The translations under genes and the position numbers were made by a program. A DNA stretch of 64,000 bases from the NCBI GenBank assembly GCA_029565675.1, contig JAKQNP010000040.1:1-64000 (forward strand). The letters run 5' to 3'. The DNA comes from a bacterium (lineage in GTDB: Bacteria; Zhuqueibacterota; Zhuqueibacteria; Residuimicrobiales; Oceaniaggregativiventaceae). How positions within the stretch are numbered: position 1 is the stretch's first letter; the number at the start of each line of letters is the position of its first letter. Shown here piece by piece: positions 8,184 to 18,062 of this stretch. Under the pieces are notes generated by a model. The model did not search any database and had not been told where the DNA came from. It worked only from the letters and a program-made list of their open reading frames with translations.

Positions 8184-8540
8184 TTACATTTTTGATTTGC
8201 GATCTAGGTTTTCTGTTATACTGACAATATCCTGTTCCGTCAGTGCGTATCGGTTCGGCTGTTTTACCATATCCTGCAAAAGGCGGTATTCCGGGAATTT
8301 ACCAAAAGATATCAAGACATTGTCAAGATAGATCAACGGATAGATTTTGTCATGCAAATAACGCTCGGCCGTCAATGCCAATTGATCCAGTTCAACCCTG
8401 TTGATGGCACGATCGAGGACATCCACATCGACGTTTTCCTGATCTTTGAACCACCCTTCCAGCGCGGTTCGGACCATATCTGTTGAAAGGATTCTGCAGC
8501 AGGATTTCAATCCGCCGTTCAAAATTACCGTAATTATCAT
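8184..8540 (-). CDS. Small protein of unknown function, possibly thioredoxin-fold
   Basis: This 118-residue product has an initial beta strand (IITVILNG) followed by a CC pair at residues 14-15, a helix, a strand (VDVDVLD), and then a strand-turn segment (YPLIYLDNVLISFG). That order and the early cysteines resemble thioredoxin-fold proteins such as DUF1462/YuzD, but the similarity is by eye and weak. It lies just before the exported helical protein, in the same direction. The ribosome site is poor, so the start is less certain. Confidence 0.5.
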   Translation of the reverse strand: MIITVILNGGLKSCCRILSTDMVRTALEGWFKDQENVDVDVLDRAINRVELDQLALTAERYLHDKIYPLIYLDNVLISFGKFPEYRLLQDMVKQPNRYALTEQDIVSITENLDRKSKM

Positions 8541-8639
8541 CTGTGCTTTTTAGTCAGGCCGTTGCAGTGTCGATCATTTTTTAGGCTCAGCCGCGCAGTG
8601 GAGCAAATTTGGCTGCAACCCGATGTTTTTTATGTCCTT

Positions 8640-9434
8640 TTATCCATTAGAAAACAAAGCATTCAAAATCATAAAAAGAGATGCCACCAAAGTTGTATAT
8701 GCAAATACCTTTTTTAATTTCTCCGGTTTGGTTTTCAAGGCGAATTTACCGCCTATTAGCCCGCCGAGAACAGCGATCACTGCAAAAGGGATCGCCCCTT
8801 TAGGATCAAAATGTCCTTGACTGGCATGGCCAATAAACCCCATAATTGCTGTTGCAGCGACCATTGCCGAAGACGTGCCAACAGCAATCCGCATAGGAAC
8901 CCCACACAGCAAAACCATCAGGGGGACCTTAAATGAGCCGCAGGATATTCCTACGGCACCGGCTGCTAAACCGGCCAGCGCCGTAATGGGAATCGTGTAC
9001 CAAAGATTGACGACATAGCTCTGCCCTTGAAATTCTCTATGCCAGTAACCCAATTTCTTTCGAGTTTGAATGGGGCGTTCTTTGATTTTTATAAGCATCA
9101 GGAACCCTGCAATGACAAGAAGCCCTGCTAAAATCAATTTTAAAGAAACATTGCTGGCATAGCTGGAAAAATATCCGCCAACGAACGCCATGATATCCGT
9201 TGGCGGATCGATAACGAGCGCAAGCTTCCAATCAACCGTTTTGTTTTTCTGAAATATCAACATCCCGGCAAAAGCTGTCAACATCAGAATAAACTGCGCC
9301 GATGTCGCCGCCTGGTGCATAACCTGTCCGGCCGCAACCAACACCAATACATAAAAATTCCCACCTCCCCGCCCTGTCATCGTCATGATGATCGCAATGG
9401 CGAATATGATTATGCTGACGAGCACTATGTTCAT
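8640..9434 (-). CDS. TauE/SafE-family sulfite/sulfonate exporter-like protein
   Basis: This 264-residue membrane protein has about eight spans in two halves, each holding the glycine-rich pattern typical of TauE/SafE: GRGGGNFYV near residue 22 and AGAVGISCGSFKVPLM near residue 158. Family members move sulfite, sulfoacetate or other sulfur-containing anions. The start codon overlaps the rhodanese stop by 4 bases (ATGA), so the two are translationally coupled. This points to export of a sulfur product generated by the rhodanese. Confidence 0.85.
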   Translation of the reverse strand: MNIVLVSIIIFAIAIIMTMTGRGGGNFYVLVLVAAGQVMHQAATSAQFILMLTAFAGMLIFQKNKTVDWKLALVIDPPTDIMAFVGGYFSSYASNVSLKLILAGLLVIAGFLMLIKIKERPIQTRKKLGYWHREFQGQSYVVNLWYTIPITALAGLAAGAVGISCGSFKVPLMVLLCGVPMRIAVGTSSAMVAATAIMGFIGHASQGHFDPKGAIPFAVIAVLGGLIGGKFALKTKPEKLKKVFAYTTLVASLFMILNALFSNG

Positions 9435-9832
9435 TTCTCATTCCCCCGAGAAAAGTGTTTGAGCAATTTTCCGGGCTTGAGTTCTTCGACAAGCTCAGTA
9501 TAACCGCCTTCAATTATTCTCACCTTGTCAAAACCGAGCACCCTTAAATAGAGGTACACCATTGTGGACCGCACTCCTGATGAACAGAAAACACCGACGG
9601 TTTTATCCTTTGGGATTTCTGAGATCCGTTCAGGCACCTCATCGATTGGGATATGAAGAACCGGCATATGATGAACTAAACTGAAAGAAATTGTTTCAAA
9701 TTCTTTCTTTGATCTGACATCCAAAAACACCGCGTTTTTTTCTGACAGATGCATTGAAGGGGTTATTTTATGTTTCCCGCTTGCAAAAAAGTCAAAATCC
9801 ATTGATTTTAGTATTTTGTCAACTCGTTCCAT
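9431..9832 (-). CDS. Single-domain rhodanese (sulfurtransferase)
   Basis: This 133-residue protein has the rhodanese pattern: FLDVRSKKEF near residue 38 and the active-site loop VGVFCSSGVRSTM with catalytic Cys at about residue 80. Rhodaneses carry sulfane sulfur as a persulfide, using thiosulfate, persulfides or polysulfide. The start at 9832 follows AAGGAGATTGTG. Its coupling to a TauE/SafE exporter is a common arrangement in sulfur-oxidation or sulfur-detoxification loci. Confidence 0.85.
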   Translation of the reverse strand: MERVDKILKSMDFDFFASGKHKITPSMHLSEKNAVFLDVRSKKEFETISFSLVHHMPVLHIPIDEVPERISEIPKDKTVGVFCSSGVRSTMVYLYLRVLGFDKVRIIEGGYTELVEELKPGKLLKHFSRGNEK

Positions 9833-10031
9833 CACAATCTCCTTTTCGGTTATGGTGTCAACTAAATCCAATAAAAAGTATCTTTAAAAATCTATTCTAT
9901 TTGCAGCGGCCACCGTTCTAGCCCGATAGATGTAACACTGCAAGTCTGTATAGGGGTGATTTGGTGTTTTATACCGAATCCGGCTCACTGCTGACAGGCA
10001 CAAGTGGCCCCTATTCCGCTCTAACAAGTTT

Positions 10032-11384
10032 TTATAAACTCCGCATCCATTGCTGAGCAGCCATTTGCACTGGATCCCAGGGACTGGAAAGCGGCGGCGT
10101 ATAGCTCAGATCCAGATTGTTCAGTTCCTCAACTTGCATTTTGTGATAGACCGCCGCGGCCGCAATATCGATTCGCTTGGAAACCTCTGTTCCATAGGCG
10201 CCGACAATCTGTAGCCCCAACAGCCGATGCGTTTTGCGATCGCCTGTCAGGCGGAAAAAGAGTTTTTTTGCACCTGGATAATAGACCTTGTGATCCCATG
10301 TTGCAAAATCCGCAGTGAACGGATCGAACCCCTCGCTGCGGGCTTCATCGTTTTTCAATCCGGTCCGCGCGGCAACCAAATCGAATATTTTTACCGATTG
10401 CGTTCCCAAAGATCCGGCATATTCGCGCGATCCGCCGAGAGCGTTTTCGCCGGCAATTCGCCCTTGCTTATGCGCGGTTGTTCCCAACGGCAAATAGCGA
10501 TTTTCTCCCAGCAAACAGTGATAGGTTTCGGCACAATCACCGGCAGCATAGATGTGGGAAACCGTTGTCTCCATTTTTCGATTGACTCGTATCGCACCCT
10601 TGAAACCGAGTTCAAATCCCGCTGTTTGTGCCAGTGCCGTTTCAGGCCGGCTTCCGGTGGCGATCAGCACCATGTCGGAATCGACTGTAAAACCATTTTT
10701 CCCCCTTACAACCAATTTTTCTTTTTGCCTTTCGATCGCTGTCACGGCGGTCTGGGTATAGACTTGAATTCTGTGACGTTCCAATTCCGATTGGACAAGT
10801 TGCCCCAAGGGCAGGTCCACGGTCGTCAGCACTGAGGGAAAAAACTCGACCACATTGACTTCCAGTCCCAGCTGGTGCATGGCATCGGCCATTTCCATGC
10901 CGATATAGCCGGCGCCGATAATGGTAATCGACTTGGGCTTTCGACTTTCGAGATGCTTCTTGAAGGCAAAACTATCGGCCATCCAACGCAAAAAGAAAAC
11001 ACCGTCAAGATCGACACCGTCGATCGACGGCCGCATGGAAACGGAACCGGTGCCGATGATCAACTTGTCATAGTTCAGATCCATGCTTTTGCCGGTGTTC
11101 AGATCCTGGATGTGAACGCTTTTTCTTGCCGCGTCGATTGATTGCGCCACGTGCTCCGCCAAAACCACAATACCCTGATTCTGGATATCATTCAGCGTCC
11201 GATGCGCCAAATTGCGCCAATCGCCGACCTCACCGCTCAAGTAAAAAGGCAAGCCGCAAATGCTGAAATTGGGGTAGCGGTCAGACAACAGCAGGGTAAA
11301 CTCGGTTGCCGGGTCGAGCTCTTTTGCCCGCAGTGCGGCGCTTATTCCTGCATCGCTGCCACCAATGGCGAGAATTTTTTGCAT
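10032..11384 (-). CDS. CoA-disulfide reductase/NADH oxidase-like flavoprotein
   Basis: This 450-residue FAD/NAD(P)H enzyme belongs to the pyridine nucleotide-disulfide oxidoreductase class III branch. An FAD Rossmann motif lies at 7-12 (IGGSDAG), the redox-active single cysteine at Cys43 (SICGLPF), the NAD motif GAGYIGMEMA near 165, the AAGDCAE FAD motif near 295, and the C-terminal dimer segment LDLSYTPPLSS. It probably reduces CoA disulfide, CoA persulfide or polysulfide. The fused rhodanese domain seen in some relatives is absent, but a rhodanese gene lies just downstream. Confidence 0.85.
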   Translation of the reverse strand: MQKILAIGGSDAGISAALRAKELDPATEFTLLLSDRYPNFSICGLPFYLSGEVGDWRNLAHRTLNDIQNQGIVVLAEHVAQSIDAARKSVHIQDLNTGKSMDLNYDKLIIGTGSVSMRPSIDGVDLDGVFFLRWMADSFAFKKHLESRKPKSITIIGAGYIGMEMADAMHQLGLEVNVVEFFPSVLTTVDLPLGQLVQSELERHRIQVYTQTAVTAIERQKEKLVVRGKNGFTVDSDMVLIATGSRPETALAQTAGFELGFKGAIRVNRKMETTVSHIYAAGDCAETYHCLLGENRYLPLGTTAHKQGRIAGENALGGSREYAGSLGTQSVKIFDLVAARTGLKNDEARSEGFDPFTADFATWDHKVYYPGAKKLFFRLTGDRKTHRLLGLQIVGAYGTEVSKRIDIAAAAVYHKMQVEELNNLDLSYTPPLSSPWDPVQMAAQQWMRSL

Positions 11385-11589
11385 CGATCGAACGCTCCCT
11401 GTTTAGTGATATCCTGATCAGCTGTTGTAAATGATTAGCCGAGTGCCCAAATAGGTGACGATGCTCTTCAGAATAGACGTTCTAAAGGATTGTCTTAAAA
11501 TAATTGCGCACAAATCAATCACCAAACACTGTATATAACCAAGTGCAACCGACAACCCGGTTAATGTCTGTTAACATATAATTTGGGGA

Positions 11590-11946
11590 CTAGTCTTTGG
11601 TAAGAAAGCCGACGATTTCATCGATTTTTTCATCTGTTACCGGCGTCTGTCCTTTCACAATACCAAAATCCGTGGTATGCACATGTTCAAAATTATCAAT
11701 ACCACGCTCTTTGAGAATTTTTGCCGCACAATCGATCGGACAACCATCCAGCACAACGATTCGAGCGTTTTGCAACAGATCATTTTTTTGCGTTTCAGCC
11801 CACTTTTCATCGACAGCGAAACGCGCCAAACAGAGCATTTTGCCCTTGCCGCTCTTCATCAATTTTCGTGCCACTTTATCCGAATAAGCACCGGTATTGG
11901 ATGCTCCGGAACAGGCGAGTATGACAACTTTGTTGTTTGTTTCCAT
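11590..11946 (-). CDS. DGC-motif putative zinc-binding protein
   Basis: This 118-residue cytoplasmic protein shows the features of the DGC family: ACSGASNTG at residues 10-18, an internal CLARF, and the LDGCPIDCA motif at about 69-77, with cysteines proposed to bind zinc. The family function is not established; it is often found with arsenic or sulfur redox genes. The gene stands between the flavoprotein and a thioredoxin-fold gene, all leftward. Confidence 0.75.
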   Translation of the reverse strand: METNNKVVILACSGASNTGAYSDKVARKLMKSGKGKMLCLARFAVDEKWAETQKNDLLQNARIVVLDGCPIDCAAKILKERGIDNFEHVHTTDFGIVKGQTPVTDEKIDEIVGFLTKD

Positions 11947-12043
11947 GGTCTTGACTTGCCTTTCTGTGTTTAGCGGTAATCACCAAACTCGGTGTCGATT
12001 GAGTAACGATTGGTGCAAATTTCAGTTATTTGTTTGTCAAAAA

Positions 12044-12598
12044 TCATTTATCCCAGAAATGCAGTTTAGCTTCCAAACTGTTTGGAAAGGTATAGCGGAG
12101 ATCGTTCATTGCCTGGCGAAAGGCGCCGCTGTCTTTTGTTTTGATATAGGCGGTAATATTTTCCTGCACGAGCAATTTGGGAAACAATGAGCTGGCAGTC
12201 AGCTGCTCCCGATCCTTTCGCAGTGCAACGAGCACCTCATCGTATTTCCCGCGCGGGATCAACGTCTCAGCCAGGCCGAGCCGCATCACCACGCGAAATT
12301 CTTCCGGCGGCAAATAGCCATTGAAGTTGAAATGGGGTTTGCCGGTGTGATCCAAAAAATAAAATGAGGGCGTCCAATAAGCCGCCAATTCCCGGCGTAC
12401 CTCGCGATCGCGGATCAGATCGAGTTTGAGAGGAACAAACCAATCGATTAATTCTTGCTGAACTTGAGGATCTGTGTAGGTCTTTTCATAGAGCGTTTTA
12501 CATCCGCCGCAGCCACCCATCTCGAACTGCAGCAGAATGGGTTTGCGTTCGTTTACGGATACATCTTTGGCTTTTAGAAAAACAGTCAGCCACTTCAT
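12044..12598 (-). CDS. Thioredoxin-fold protein with CGGC active site
   Basis: This 184-residue protein has a thioredoxin fold in its first 110 residues: strand PILLQFEMGG, active site CGGC at about residues 27-30, and a cis-proline in YWTPSFYF. A helical C-terminal extension (about 110-184) follows. No signal peptide is visible, so it should act in the cytoplasm as a reductant for thiol or metalloid stress proteins. ACAGGAGTAAAG precedes the ATG at 12598; an ATG six codons upstream would swallow this site. Confidence 0.75.
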   Translation of the reverse strand: MKWLTVFLKAKDVSVNERKPILLQFEMGGCGGCKTLYEKTYTDPQVQQELIDWFVPLKLDLIRDREVRRELAAYWTPSFYFLDHTGKPHFNFNGYLPPEEFRVVMRLGLAETLIPRGKYDEVLVALRKDREQLTASSLFPKLLVQENITAYIKTKDSGAFRQAMNDLRYTFPNSLEAKLHFWDK

Positions 12599-12711
12599 CT
12601 TTACTCCTGTGCTCATGCACTCTTTTGCAGAACAGCCAAAAAAATGGCAAATGAGAGATCTTCCAGCAGTCTTTATCGGTCCAATTGACGATTTCGATCC
12701 GAATCTCTCGA

Positions 12712-13161
12712 TTAAGCGAGCATCACATCAATTGTTGTATCCGCCTTAATATTATCAGTTACCGGACAGCGGCGTTCGGTTTCCTGCAGCCACTGTTTCT
12801 TCTCTTCTTCGCTTGCACCATCGAAATCGGCATCGATCTTGACGGTGATGCTTTGAAAACCCGCACGCTCCTCAAACGAACAGCCGATGAAGGTACAGGG
12901 ATTCATCACGCCCTCGATTCTGATTTTCATACCGTTCAACCTCATTCCGCTTTGCCGAGCAATCTCGTGGCCGGTGACATTCAGACAACCTGCAAGTGAC
13001 ATCAACAATACTTGAATCGGCGATGGGCCCTGGTCGGTTCCGCCCATCGTTTTGGGCTCATCGATGATCAGTTTGTGTTTGCCTGAGATGAGGTTGAGTT
13101 TCGTCGGGCTTTCACTTTCCCCGATAACCAGCACTTTGATTTCGCGTTGATGGGTGTTCAT
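12712..13161 (-). CDS. OsmC/Ohr-family thiol peroxidase-like protein
   Basis: This 149-residue protein has the OsmC fold and its two reactive cysteines, in SLAGCLNVTG (about residue 59) and RRCPVTDNI (about residue 131). OsmC/Ohr proteins reduce organic hydroperoxides; YhfA-like members are less well understood. AAAGGATATCTC before the ATG is a clear ribosome site. It follows DUF169 by 18 bases in the same operon. Confidence 0.85.
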   Translation of the reverse strand: MNTHQREIKVLVIGESESPTKLNLISGKHKLIIDEPKTMGGTDQGPSPIQVLLMSLAGCLNVTGHEIARQSGMRLNGMKIRIEGVMNPCTFIGCSFEERAGFQSITVKIDADFDGASEEEKKQWLQETERRCPVTDNIKADTTIDVMLA

Positions 13162-13179
13162 GAGATATCCTTTATCCGT

Positions 13180-13947
13180 CTAGGTGTTCAGAGGGTCGGC
13201 CTGTTCACTATTATTCGAATCTTTTCGTTTGAGCATTTCCAGGGCGTTTTTACTGCGTGAATTGGGTATGGCTTTATTCTGCAGAAAGTCGATGGCGCTG
13301 GCAATCGCTTCGAATTCATGAAAAGGGAAACCGAGCACCGTCTCATTCGCGCCAATATCCGTTGCATCGCGACAGCCGTAACAGCCGAAACTCATATTGA
13401 AGCGGTTTTGCAAAAAAGGAATGAGAGTGGCATCGACACACGCGGCTTGCAAAATTGCGGTTGAGCTTTCGATGCGTTTGCCACCTTGATTGTTCAGATG
13501 TGCCAGGGCGATCCACATCAATTTTTCGATTTCATCTTCGACAACGACGATATCAGAGATGATAACAGCCTGTTCAAGCGGGAACAGATAAAGTGCCTGC
13601 AGCGTCCCCGGCTCCAGCGCAGTCATTCCCTCAAACATACGCTTTCCCGTATCAGCATTCGCAACAATGCCAAATCCCTGCAATCCTTTACCGGTTTGCA
13701 ATGCCGGCGGTAACGCTTTAAAACCAAATGCGGCTGCTGCCGCCGGACAGGAGATGCCTTCGGCGTCGAGCAAGACATGTTCTCCCTGTCGCGCTTTCAT
13801 CAAGGCCTGGCAGTAACGATGCTGTAACAGTCGACGACCTCTGACATGGATCGGTTCATCCTTAAGAATAAATTTGACACCGACCACAAAACTGTTCAGG
13901 CCTAAATCAGCCTTGATTTTTTGGGCGGCAGCTTGAATTGTTGTCAT
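13180..13947 (-). CDS. DUF169-family protein
   Basis: This 255-residue cytoplasmic protein matches DUF169. It has the RYCQALMKA segment near residue 43, a CPAAAAAFG motif near residue 67, and a C-terminal MSFGCYGCRDAT cysteine pair. The family has no proven reaction and is often found near metalloid, corrinoid or sulfur genes. Its ATG directly abuts the TAG of the RND pump gene, so translation is probably coupled. Confidence 0.75.
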   Translation of the reverse strand: MTTIQAAAQKIKADLGLNSFVVGVKFILKDEPIHVRGRRLLQHRYCQALMKARQGEHVLLDAEGISCPAAAAAFGFKALPPALQTGKGLQGFGIVANADTGKRMFEGMTALEPGTLQALYLFPLEQAVIISDIVVVEDEIEKLMWIALAHLNNQGGKRIESSTAILQAACVDATLIPFLQNRFNMSFGCYGCRDATDIGANETVLGFPFHEFEAIASAIDFLQNKAIPNSRSKNALEMLKRKDSNNSEQADPLNT

Positions 13948-16900
13948 CTACTGCTTTTCCGTTTTTTCAAAAATATAATACAGGTTCGGCAGCAGCAACA
14001 AGGTCACAAAAAGCGAAAAGAACAAACCGCCGATCACGGCGATCGCCATGGGCTGCAGCATGTCGCCGCCTTCGCCCCAATTGATCGCCAGCGGCAAAAG
14101 GCCAAGCATGGTGGTCGCCTGGGTCATCAGAATCGGACGCACCCGCAACGGCGCGGCTTCGAGAATGGCCTCCTTCAGTCCCAGCCCTTTTTGTATATAC
14201 TCGTTGATAAACGAAATCAGCACCACTCCCTGGGTGGCGATACCGCCGGTCATGATGATGACACCGATCAAGACCGTAGCTCCGGTTGGAAAGCCGGTTG
14301 ACAGCAAGGCCACGACCACGCCCACCAATGAAAAGGGCACGCCCAGCAGAATCAGCAGCGGTTGTTTAAAAGAATTGAATTGAATGGCCAATATTACATA
14401 GGCGAAGAACAGAGCGAACAGAATGATCTGCAGCATGGTCCGCTGGCTCTCTTGCATCAAGTAAACCTGGCCACCGAGATCATAGGAATAGCCTTCCGGC
14501 AGACTAAAATCCGCCAGGGCTGCAGTGACGGCTTTTGCCATTTCGCCGATGCTGGCGCCGGCGCTAACATCGCTGGAAACGACGATTTGCTTCATCTGGT
14601 CTTCGCGCACAATTTCCACCGGGCCCAGGCGAGGCACAACCTCAGCGACTGTGCGCAACGGCAGTTTCAGGCCGCCGGGAGCATCCAGGTAGAGATTTTC
14701 AATGTCTTGTCGCGAGCTTATATTGGTTTCCGGTATCATCACCCGTATATCGTAATATTCGCCTGCTTCGCGAAATTGGGTAGCCACGGCACCATCCACC
14801 AGGCTCCGGGCAGCCTGTGCTACTGCCTGGGTCGACAGTCCTGCATCGGCCAACCGCAGTCGGTCCACCAGAATCTGGTATTCCGGTTTGGTAATCTGGG
14901 TGCCGATGCGCACATTGGTGAGCCCTGAAATGTTCTGCATTTGTGCCGCAACTTGCTGTGCCAATCGATCCAGTTCCTCCAGATCAAAACCTCGTACGCG
15001 AATCTCCACATCGCTTTCACCCGTTTTGCGAATACCTTTCATTTTTTGTTGCGCTACAACGAGTTTTGTTCCTGGCTGCATGAACTTGGTCACTCGTGGC
15101 CTTATTCTTTCGACATATTGCTCGGTGGAAAACGGCCGTCGGCTTTTCGGTTTCAACTCGATATCGATTTGCCCTTCATTGGCAATTTCATAAGTGACCA
15201 GTCCCCAAACCTTGCCGCCGGAAAGAGTAAAATAGCGATCTACGTATGGATCGTTTGCAACCACACTTTCAATGCGTGCCAACAGGCTGTCACAGCGCGC
15301 AACCGATGTCCCTGTAGGCAGAATAACCTTGATCATCACCCGGCCATCGTCCACTTTGGGCAGAAATTCGCTGCCCAGGTTTCGAAAGAGAATGACCGAT
15401 GCAATCATCAAAATCACAAAAACACTCAGCACCAGCCAGCGCAAGGGCAGCAGAACAACCAGCAAACGGCGGTAAAAACGATCGATAGCCTGGATTAAAC
15501 TATCGGCTAGACTGCGGTTTTCACGGTGATGTCCCTTGCTCGTGACCAGATAGTGGGTCAACATGGGGGTAACCGTAAGCGCCACCAGCAGCGATATAAC
15601 CACAATTCCTGCGATTGTCAAAATCAACTCTCTAAACAGAAGCGATGTCAAGCCCGGAATGAAAAGGAACGGCATAAACAACGCCAGAAAGGTCAAGGTA
15701 GATGCCAGCACAGCGAGAGACACTTCGCTGGTGGCCGTGTCTGCAACGGTATCGGTGCGGCTTCCCTTGTCCAGATGCAAGCGGGTGATGTTTTCTATCA
15801 CCACGATGGAGTTGTCCAGCACAACGCCCATCGCCACCACCAGACCGCCCAGCGAAAATATATTGAGCGAAAAGCCTAGTGTTTTCATCAAAAAGAAGTT
15901 GAGCAAAATTGTGGTCGGCAAAGCGACCAACATAACCACGACCTGGCGCCAGTGTCCCAAAAAGATAAAGATGACCAGAATCACCAGGATAATCGCGACA
16001 ATGGCCGAGTCCTTAACCCCGGCGATAGCACCTTTGATGTAATCGGCTTGATTCTCGATGGTGCTGAATTGAATGTCAGGGGGGGCTGTGGTTTCCAAGT
16101 TTTGAATAAGCGCGTTGACGCGATCGGCGATTTGCACAGTGTTGGCATCCGCCTGTTTCAGGATATTGAGCTTGACAGCTGGTTTGCCATTGAAACGGGT
16201 GATCACCCGCTGTTCCGCATGGCTGTCCTCGACTGTCGCCAGCTCTTTCAGGCGCACCATGGATTTGCCGTCGTTGAGAACCACCACGTTGCGGATGTCT
16301 GCCAAGTCGCGGAACTCGGCATTGGTGCGCAGGATGAATTCCCTTCCTCCTTCGGTCACTCTTCCTGCCAAACGTTCGATATTTTCTTCCTGCAGCCGTC
16401 TGATCACCTCGTTCAGAGTTAAATCATACGCCGTCAATCGTTCGCGATCGAGGTGGACGCGGATTTCCCGGGTCAATCCGCCGACGATCTCGGTGCCTGC
16501 CACTCCTTTTACTGCAAGAAATTGATCTTGCAGCACATTTTCAACCCATGTGTTGAGCTTCACCAGGTCTCGGCCTTCTGACATGACGATCAGTTGCACG
16601 ACGGGCAATTGTGATGGATCGGCTTTCATCATAATCGGCGGATCCGCATCCGGCGGCAATTTGCGTGCAGCCAAGCCCATCTTGGCCACCACATCCTGAT
16701 AAGCCACATCCACATCGGTGCCGTATTCAAAATTGACCAGCAATTGATACAGACCTTCGATGCAGGAGCCTTCCAGATAGTCCAGATCATCGACCGTGGC
16801 AAGAGTGCGTTCGATAGGTTCAGCGATATTGTCGTTGATTTCCTCGGGCGTGGCTCCTCGCCAGTAGACATAGACTTTGATCATGGGGTAGGTGATGTCG

Positions 16901-17013
16901 GGCAGAAAATCGGTCGGCAATTGAATAAAACCATATACACCAATAACCAATGCAGTTGCCATCAACACCAGTGTGGCGACAGGACGGCGGATAGAGACAG
17001 TGGTCAGCTTCAA
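13948..17013 (-). CDS. RND-family inner-membrane efflux pump
   Basis: This 1021-residue AcrB/HAE1-type protein has the usual RND layout: an N-terminal span, a large periplasmic loop (about 40-335), a six-helix bundle, a second periplasmic loop, and a final bundle. The proton-relay segment GVVLDNSIVVIENITRL is present near residue 400. It exports lipophilic compounds or metals across both membranes with the adaptor and TolC encoded upstream. Its ATG overlaps the adaptor stop by 4 bases. The arsenic/thiol neighbours suggest metalloid conjugates or toxic organics, but the substrate cannot be read from sequence. Confidence 0.93.
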   Translation of the reverse strand: MKLTTVSIRRPVATLVLMATALVIGVYGFIQLPTDFLPDITYPMIKVYVYWRGATPEEINDNIAEPIERTLATVDDLDYLEGSCIEGLYQLLVNFEYGTDVDVAYQDVVAKMGLAARKLPPDADPPIMMKADPSQLPVVQLIVMSEGRDLVKLNTWVENVLQDQFLAVKGVAGTEIVGGLTREIRVHLDRERLTAYDLTLNEVIRRLQEENIERLAGRVTEGGREFILRTNAEFRDLADIRNVVVLNDGKSMVRLKELATVEDSHAEQRVITRFNGKPAVKLNILKQADANTVQIADRVNALIQNLETTAPPDIQFSTIENQADYIKGAIAGVKDSAIVAIILVILVIFIFLGHWRQVVVMLVALPTTILLNFFLMKTLGFSLNIFSLGGLVVAMGVVLDNSIVVIENITRLHLDKGSRTDTVADTATSEVSLAVLASTLTFLALFMPFLFIPGLTSLLFRELILTIAGIVVISLLVALTVTPMLTHYLVTSKGHHRENRSLADSLIQAIDRFYRRLLVVLLPLRWLVLSVFVILMIASVILFRNLGSEFLPKVDDGRVMIKVILPTGTSVARCDSLLARIESVVANDPYVDRYFTLSGGKVWGLVTYEIANEGQIDIELKPKSRRPFSTEQYVERIRPRVTKFMQPGTKLVVAQQKMKGIRKTGESDVEIRVRGFDLEELDRLAQQVAAQMQNISGLTNVRIGTQITKPEYQILVDRLRLADAGLSTQAVAQAARSLVDGAVATQFREAGEYYDIRVMIPETNISSRQDIENLYLDAPGGLKLPLRTVAEVVPRLGPVEIVREDQMKQIVVSSDVSAGASIGEMAKAVTAALADFSLPEGYSYDLGGQVYLMQESQRTMLQIILFALFFAYVILAIQFNSFKQPLLILLGVPFSLVGVVVALLSTGFPTGATVLIGVIIMTGGIATQGVVLISFINEYIQKGLGLKEAILEAAPLRVRPILMTQATTMLGLLPLAINWGEGGDMLQPMAIAVIGGLFFSLFVTLLLLPNLYYIFEKTEKQ

Positions 17014-18053
17014 TTGCCTACTCCTCCTGTCTGTTGGATTTTTTTCTCAATGCCCTGAATTTTAACCGGATTGCCGGTTTTTAACTGTTCCTGGCCTTCC
17101 ACCACGAGCTCGTCGCCCAAAGCAAGTCCTTCATGAATCTGCAACCAACCTTCAGCTTCTATGCCTGTTTTCAGCAGGACCTCTTTGGCTTTTCCATCCT
17201 GAACAACAAAACAAACCTTTGCCTGAGGTCGATCGATAACTGCCGAAACTGGAATCGCGAGGGCATTTTCAATGGTTTGGGTGACAAAGGTGACCCGCAC
17301 AAACATGCCGGATTTCAAATAAATACACGGGTCGGCGATGCGGATTTCAACCATGCCGTTTCGGGTCTTGGCTTCGACCTGAGGGTAAATTCGCTGGATC
17401 ACGCCTTTGAATCTTTTTTCCGGACAGGCATCGGCGTAAATCTCAGCTGTCTGACCCAGTTTCAAACTGCGGATATCCAATTCTGAAACCGGCACATCTG
17501 CCAACAATTTGTCGCTGCTTTGAATTTCAAACAGCTTGGTTTTTGCGGGGATCATGTCGCCCAAATCAACCCATCGTTGCGAAACCACACCGGTAATGGG
17601 CGATGTTATCGGGATTTCCTTGTATTGCTGTTGGGCAAAAAGATAATCCGCCTGCGCCTCCTGCATCTCTTGCTGCAATTGCAAGTTATCCGGATCTTTT
17701 TCCAGTTCTTCCTTCTTGGCTTGCATCAACAATCGCGCCGAGTTGATGATATCCTCCCGCACCAATGAGCTGAGCATGGCCACTACCTGATTATGAGACA
17801 CTCGGTCACCTTCGCGAACCAGCAGTTGTGATATCCCTCCTTCAGCGGTCGAAAGGATGTTAGCCACACTTGCGGCACGCAGAGTTCCGGGCAACTGCAG
17901 CGTTTCGGTCAGCTGCCTCGTTTGAACCACCTGGGTTCTAACCAATTTGGCAGTTGATTTCTTTATTTCCGAAGGGCTAGCCTGGTTAGAATCGCATCCC
18001 TGATACAACCCTGTCGATGCCATCAACAGGACAAATAAAATCGCTCGTTTCAT
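17010..18053 (-). CDS. RND efflux periplasmic adaptor (membrane fusion protein)
   Basis: This 347-residue adaptor has a lipoprotein-type signal ending at GC (residues 19-20), so it is probably anchored in the inner membrane. It has a lipoyl/biotinyl hairpin domain (about 60-175) with a coiled coil at 100-140, a beta-barrel domain, and a C-terminal domain with the ALAIPVSAVI segment typical of MFPs. It bridges the RND pump and the TolC-like channel. It follows the TolC gene by 9 bases and overlaps the pump gene by 4. Confidence 0.9.
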   Translation of the reverse strand: MKRAILFVLLMASTGLYQGCDSNQASPSEIKKSTAKLVRTQVVQTRQLTETLQLPGTLRAASVANILSTAEGGISQLLVREGDRVSHNQVVAMLSSLVREDIINSARLLMQAKKEELEKDPDNLQLQQEMQEAQADYLFAQQQYKEIPITSPITGVVSQRWVDLGDMIPAKTKLFEIQSSDKLLADVPVSELDIRSLKLGQTAEIYADACPEKRFKGVIQRIYPQVEAKTRNGMVEIRIADPCIYLKSGMFVRVTFVTQTIENALAIPVSAVIDRPQAKVCFVVQDGKAKEVLLKTGIEAEGWLQIHEGLALGDELVVEGQEQLKTGNPVKIQGIEKKIQQTGGVGN

Positions 18054-18062
18054 ATCATCCTC

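Noticed and set aside
9476-9500. CTTCGACAAGCTCAG-type sequence as a dispersed repeat
   Set aside because: It lies in the rhodanese coding region and no second copy was noticed in the window, so repeat status cannot be supported.
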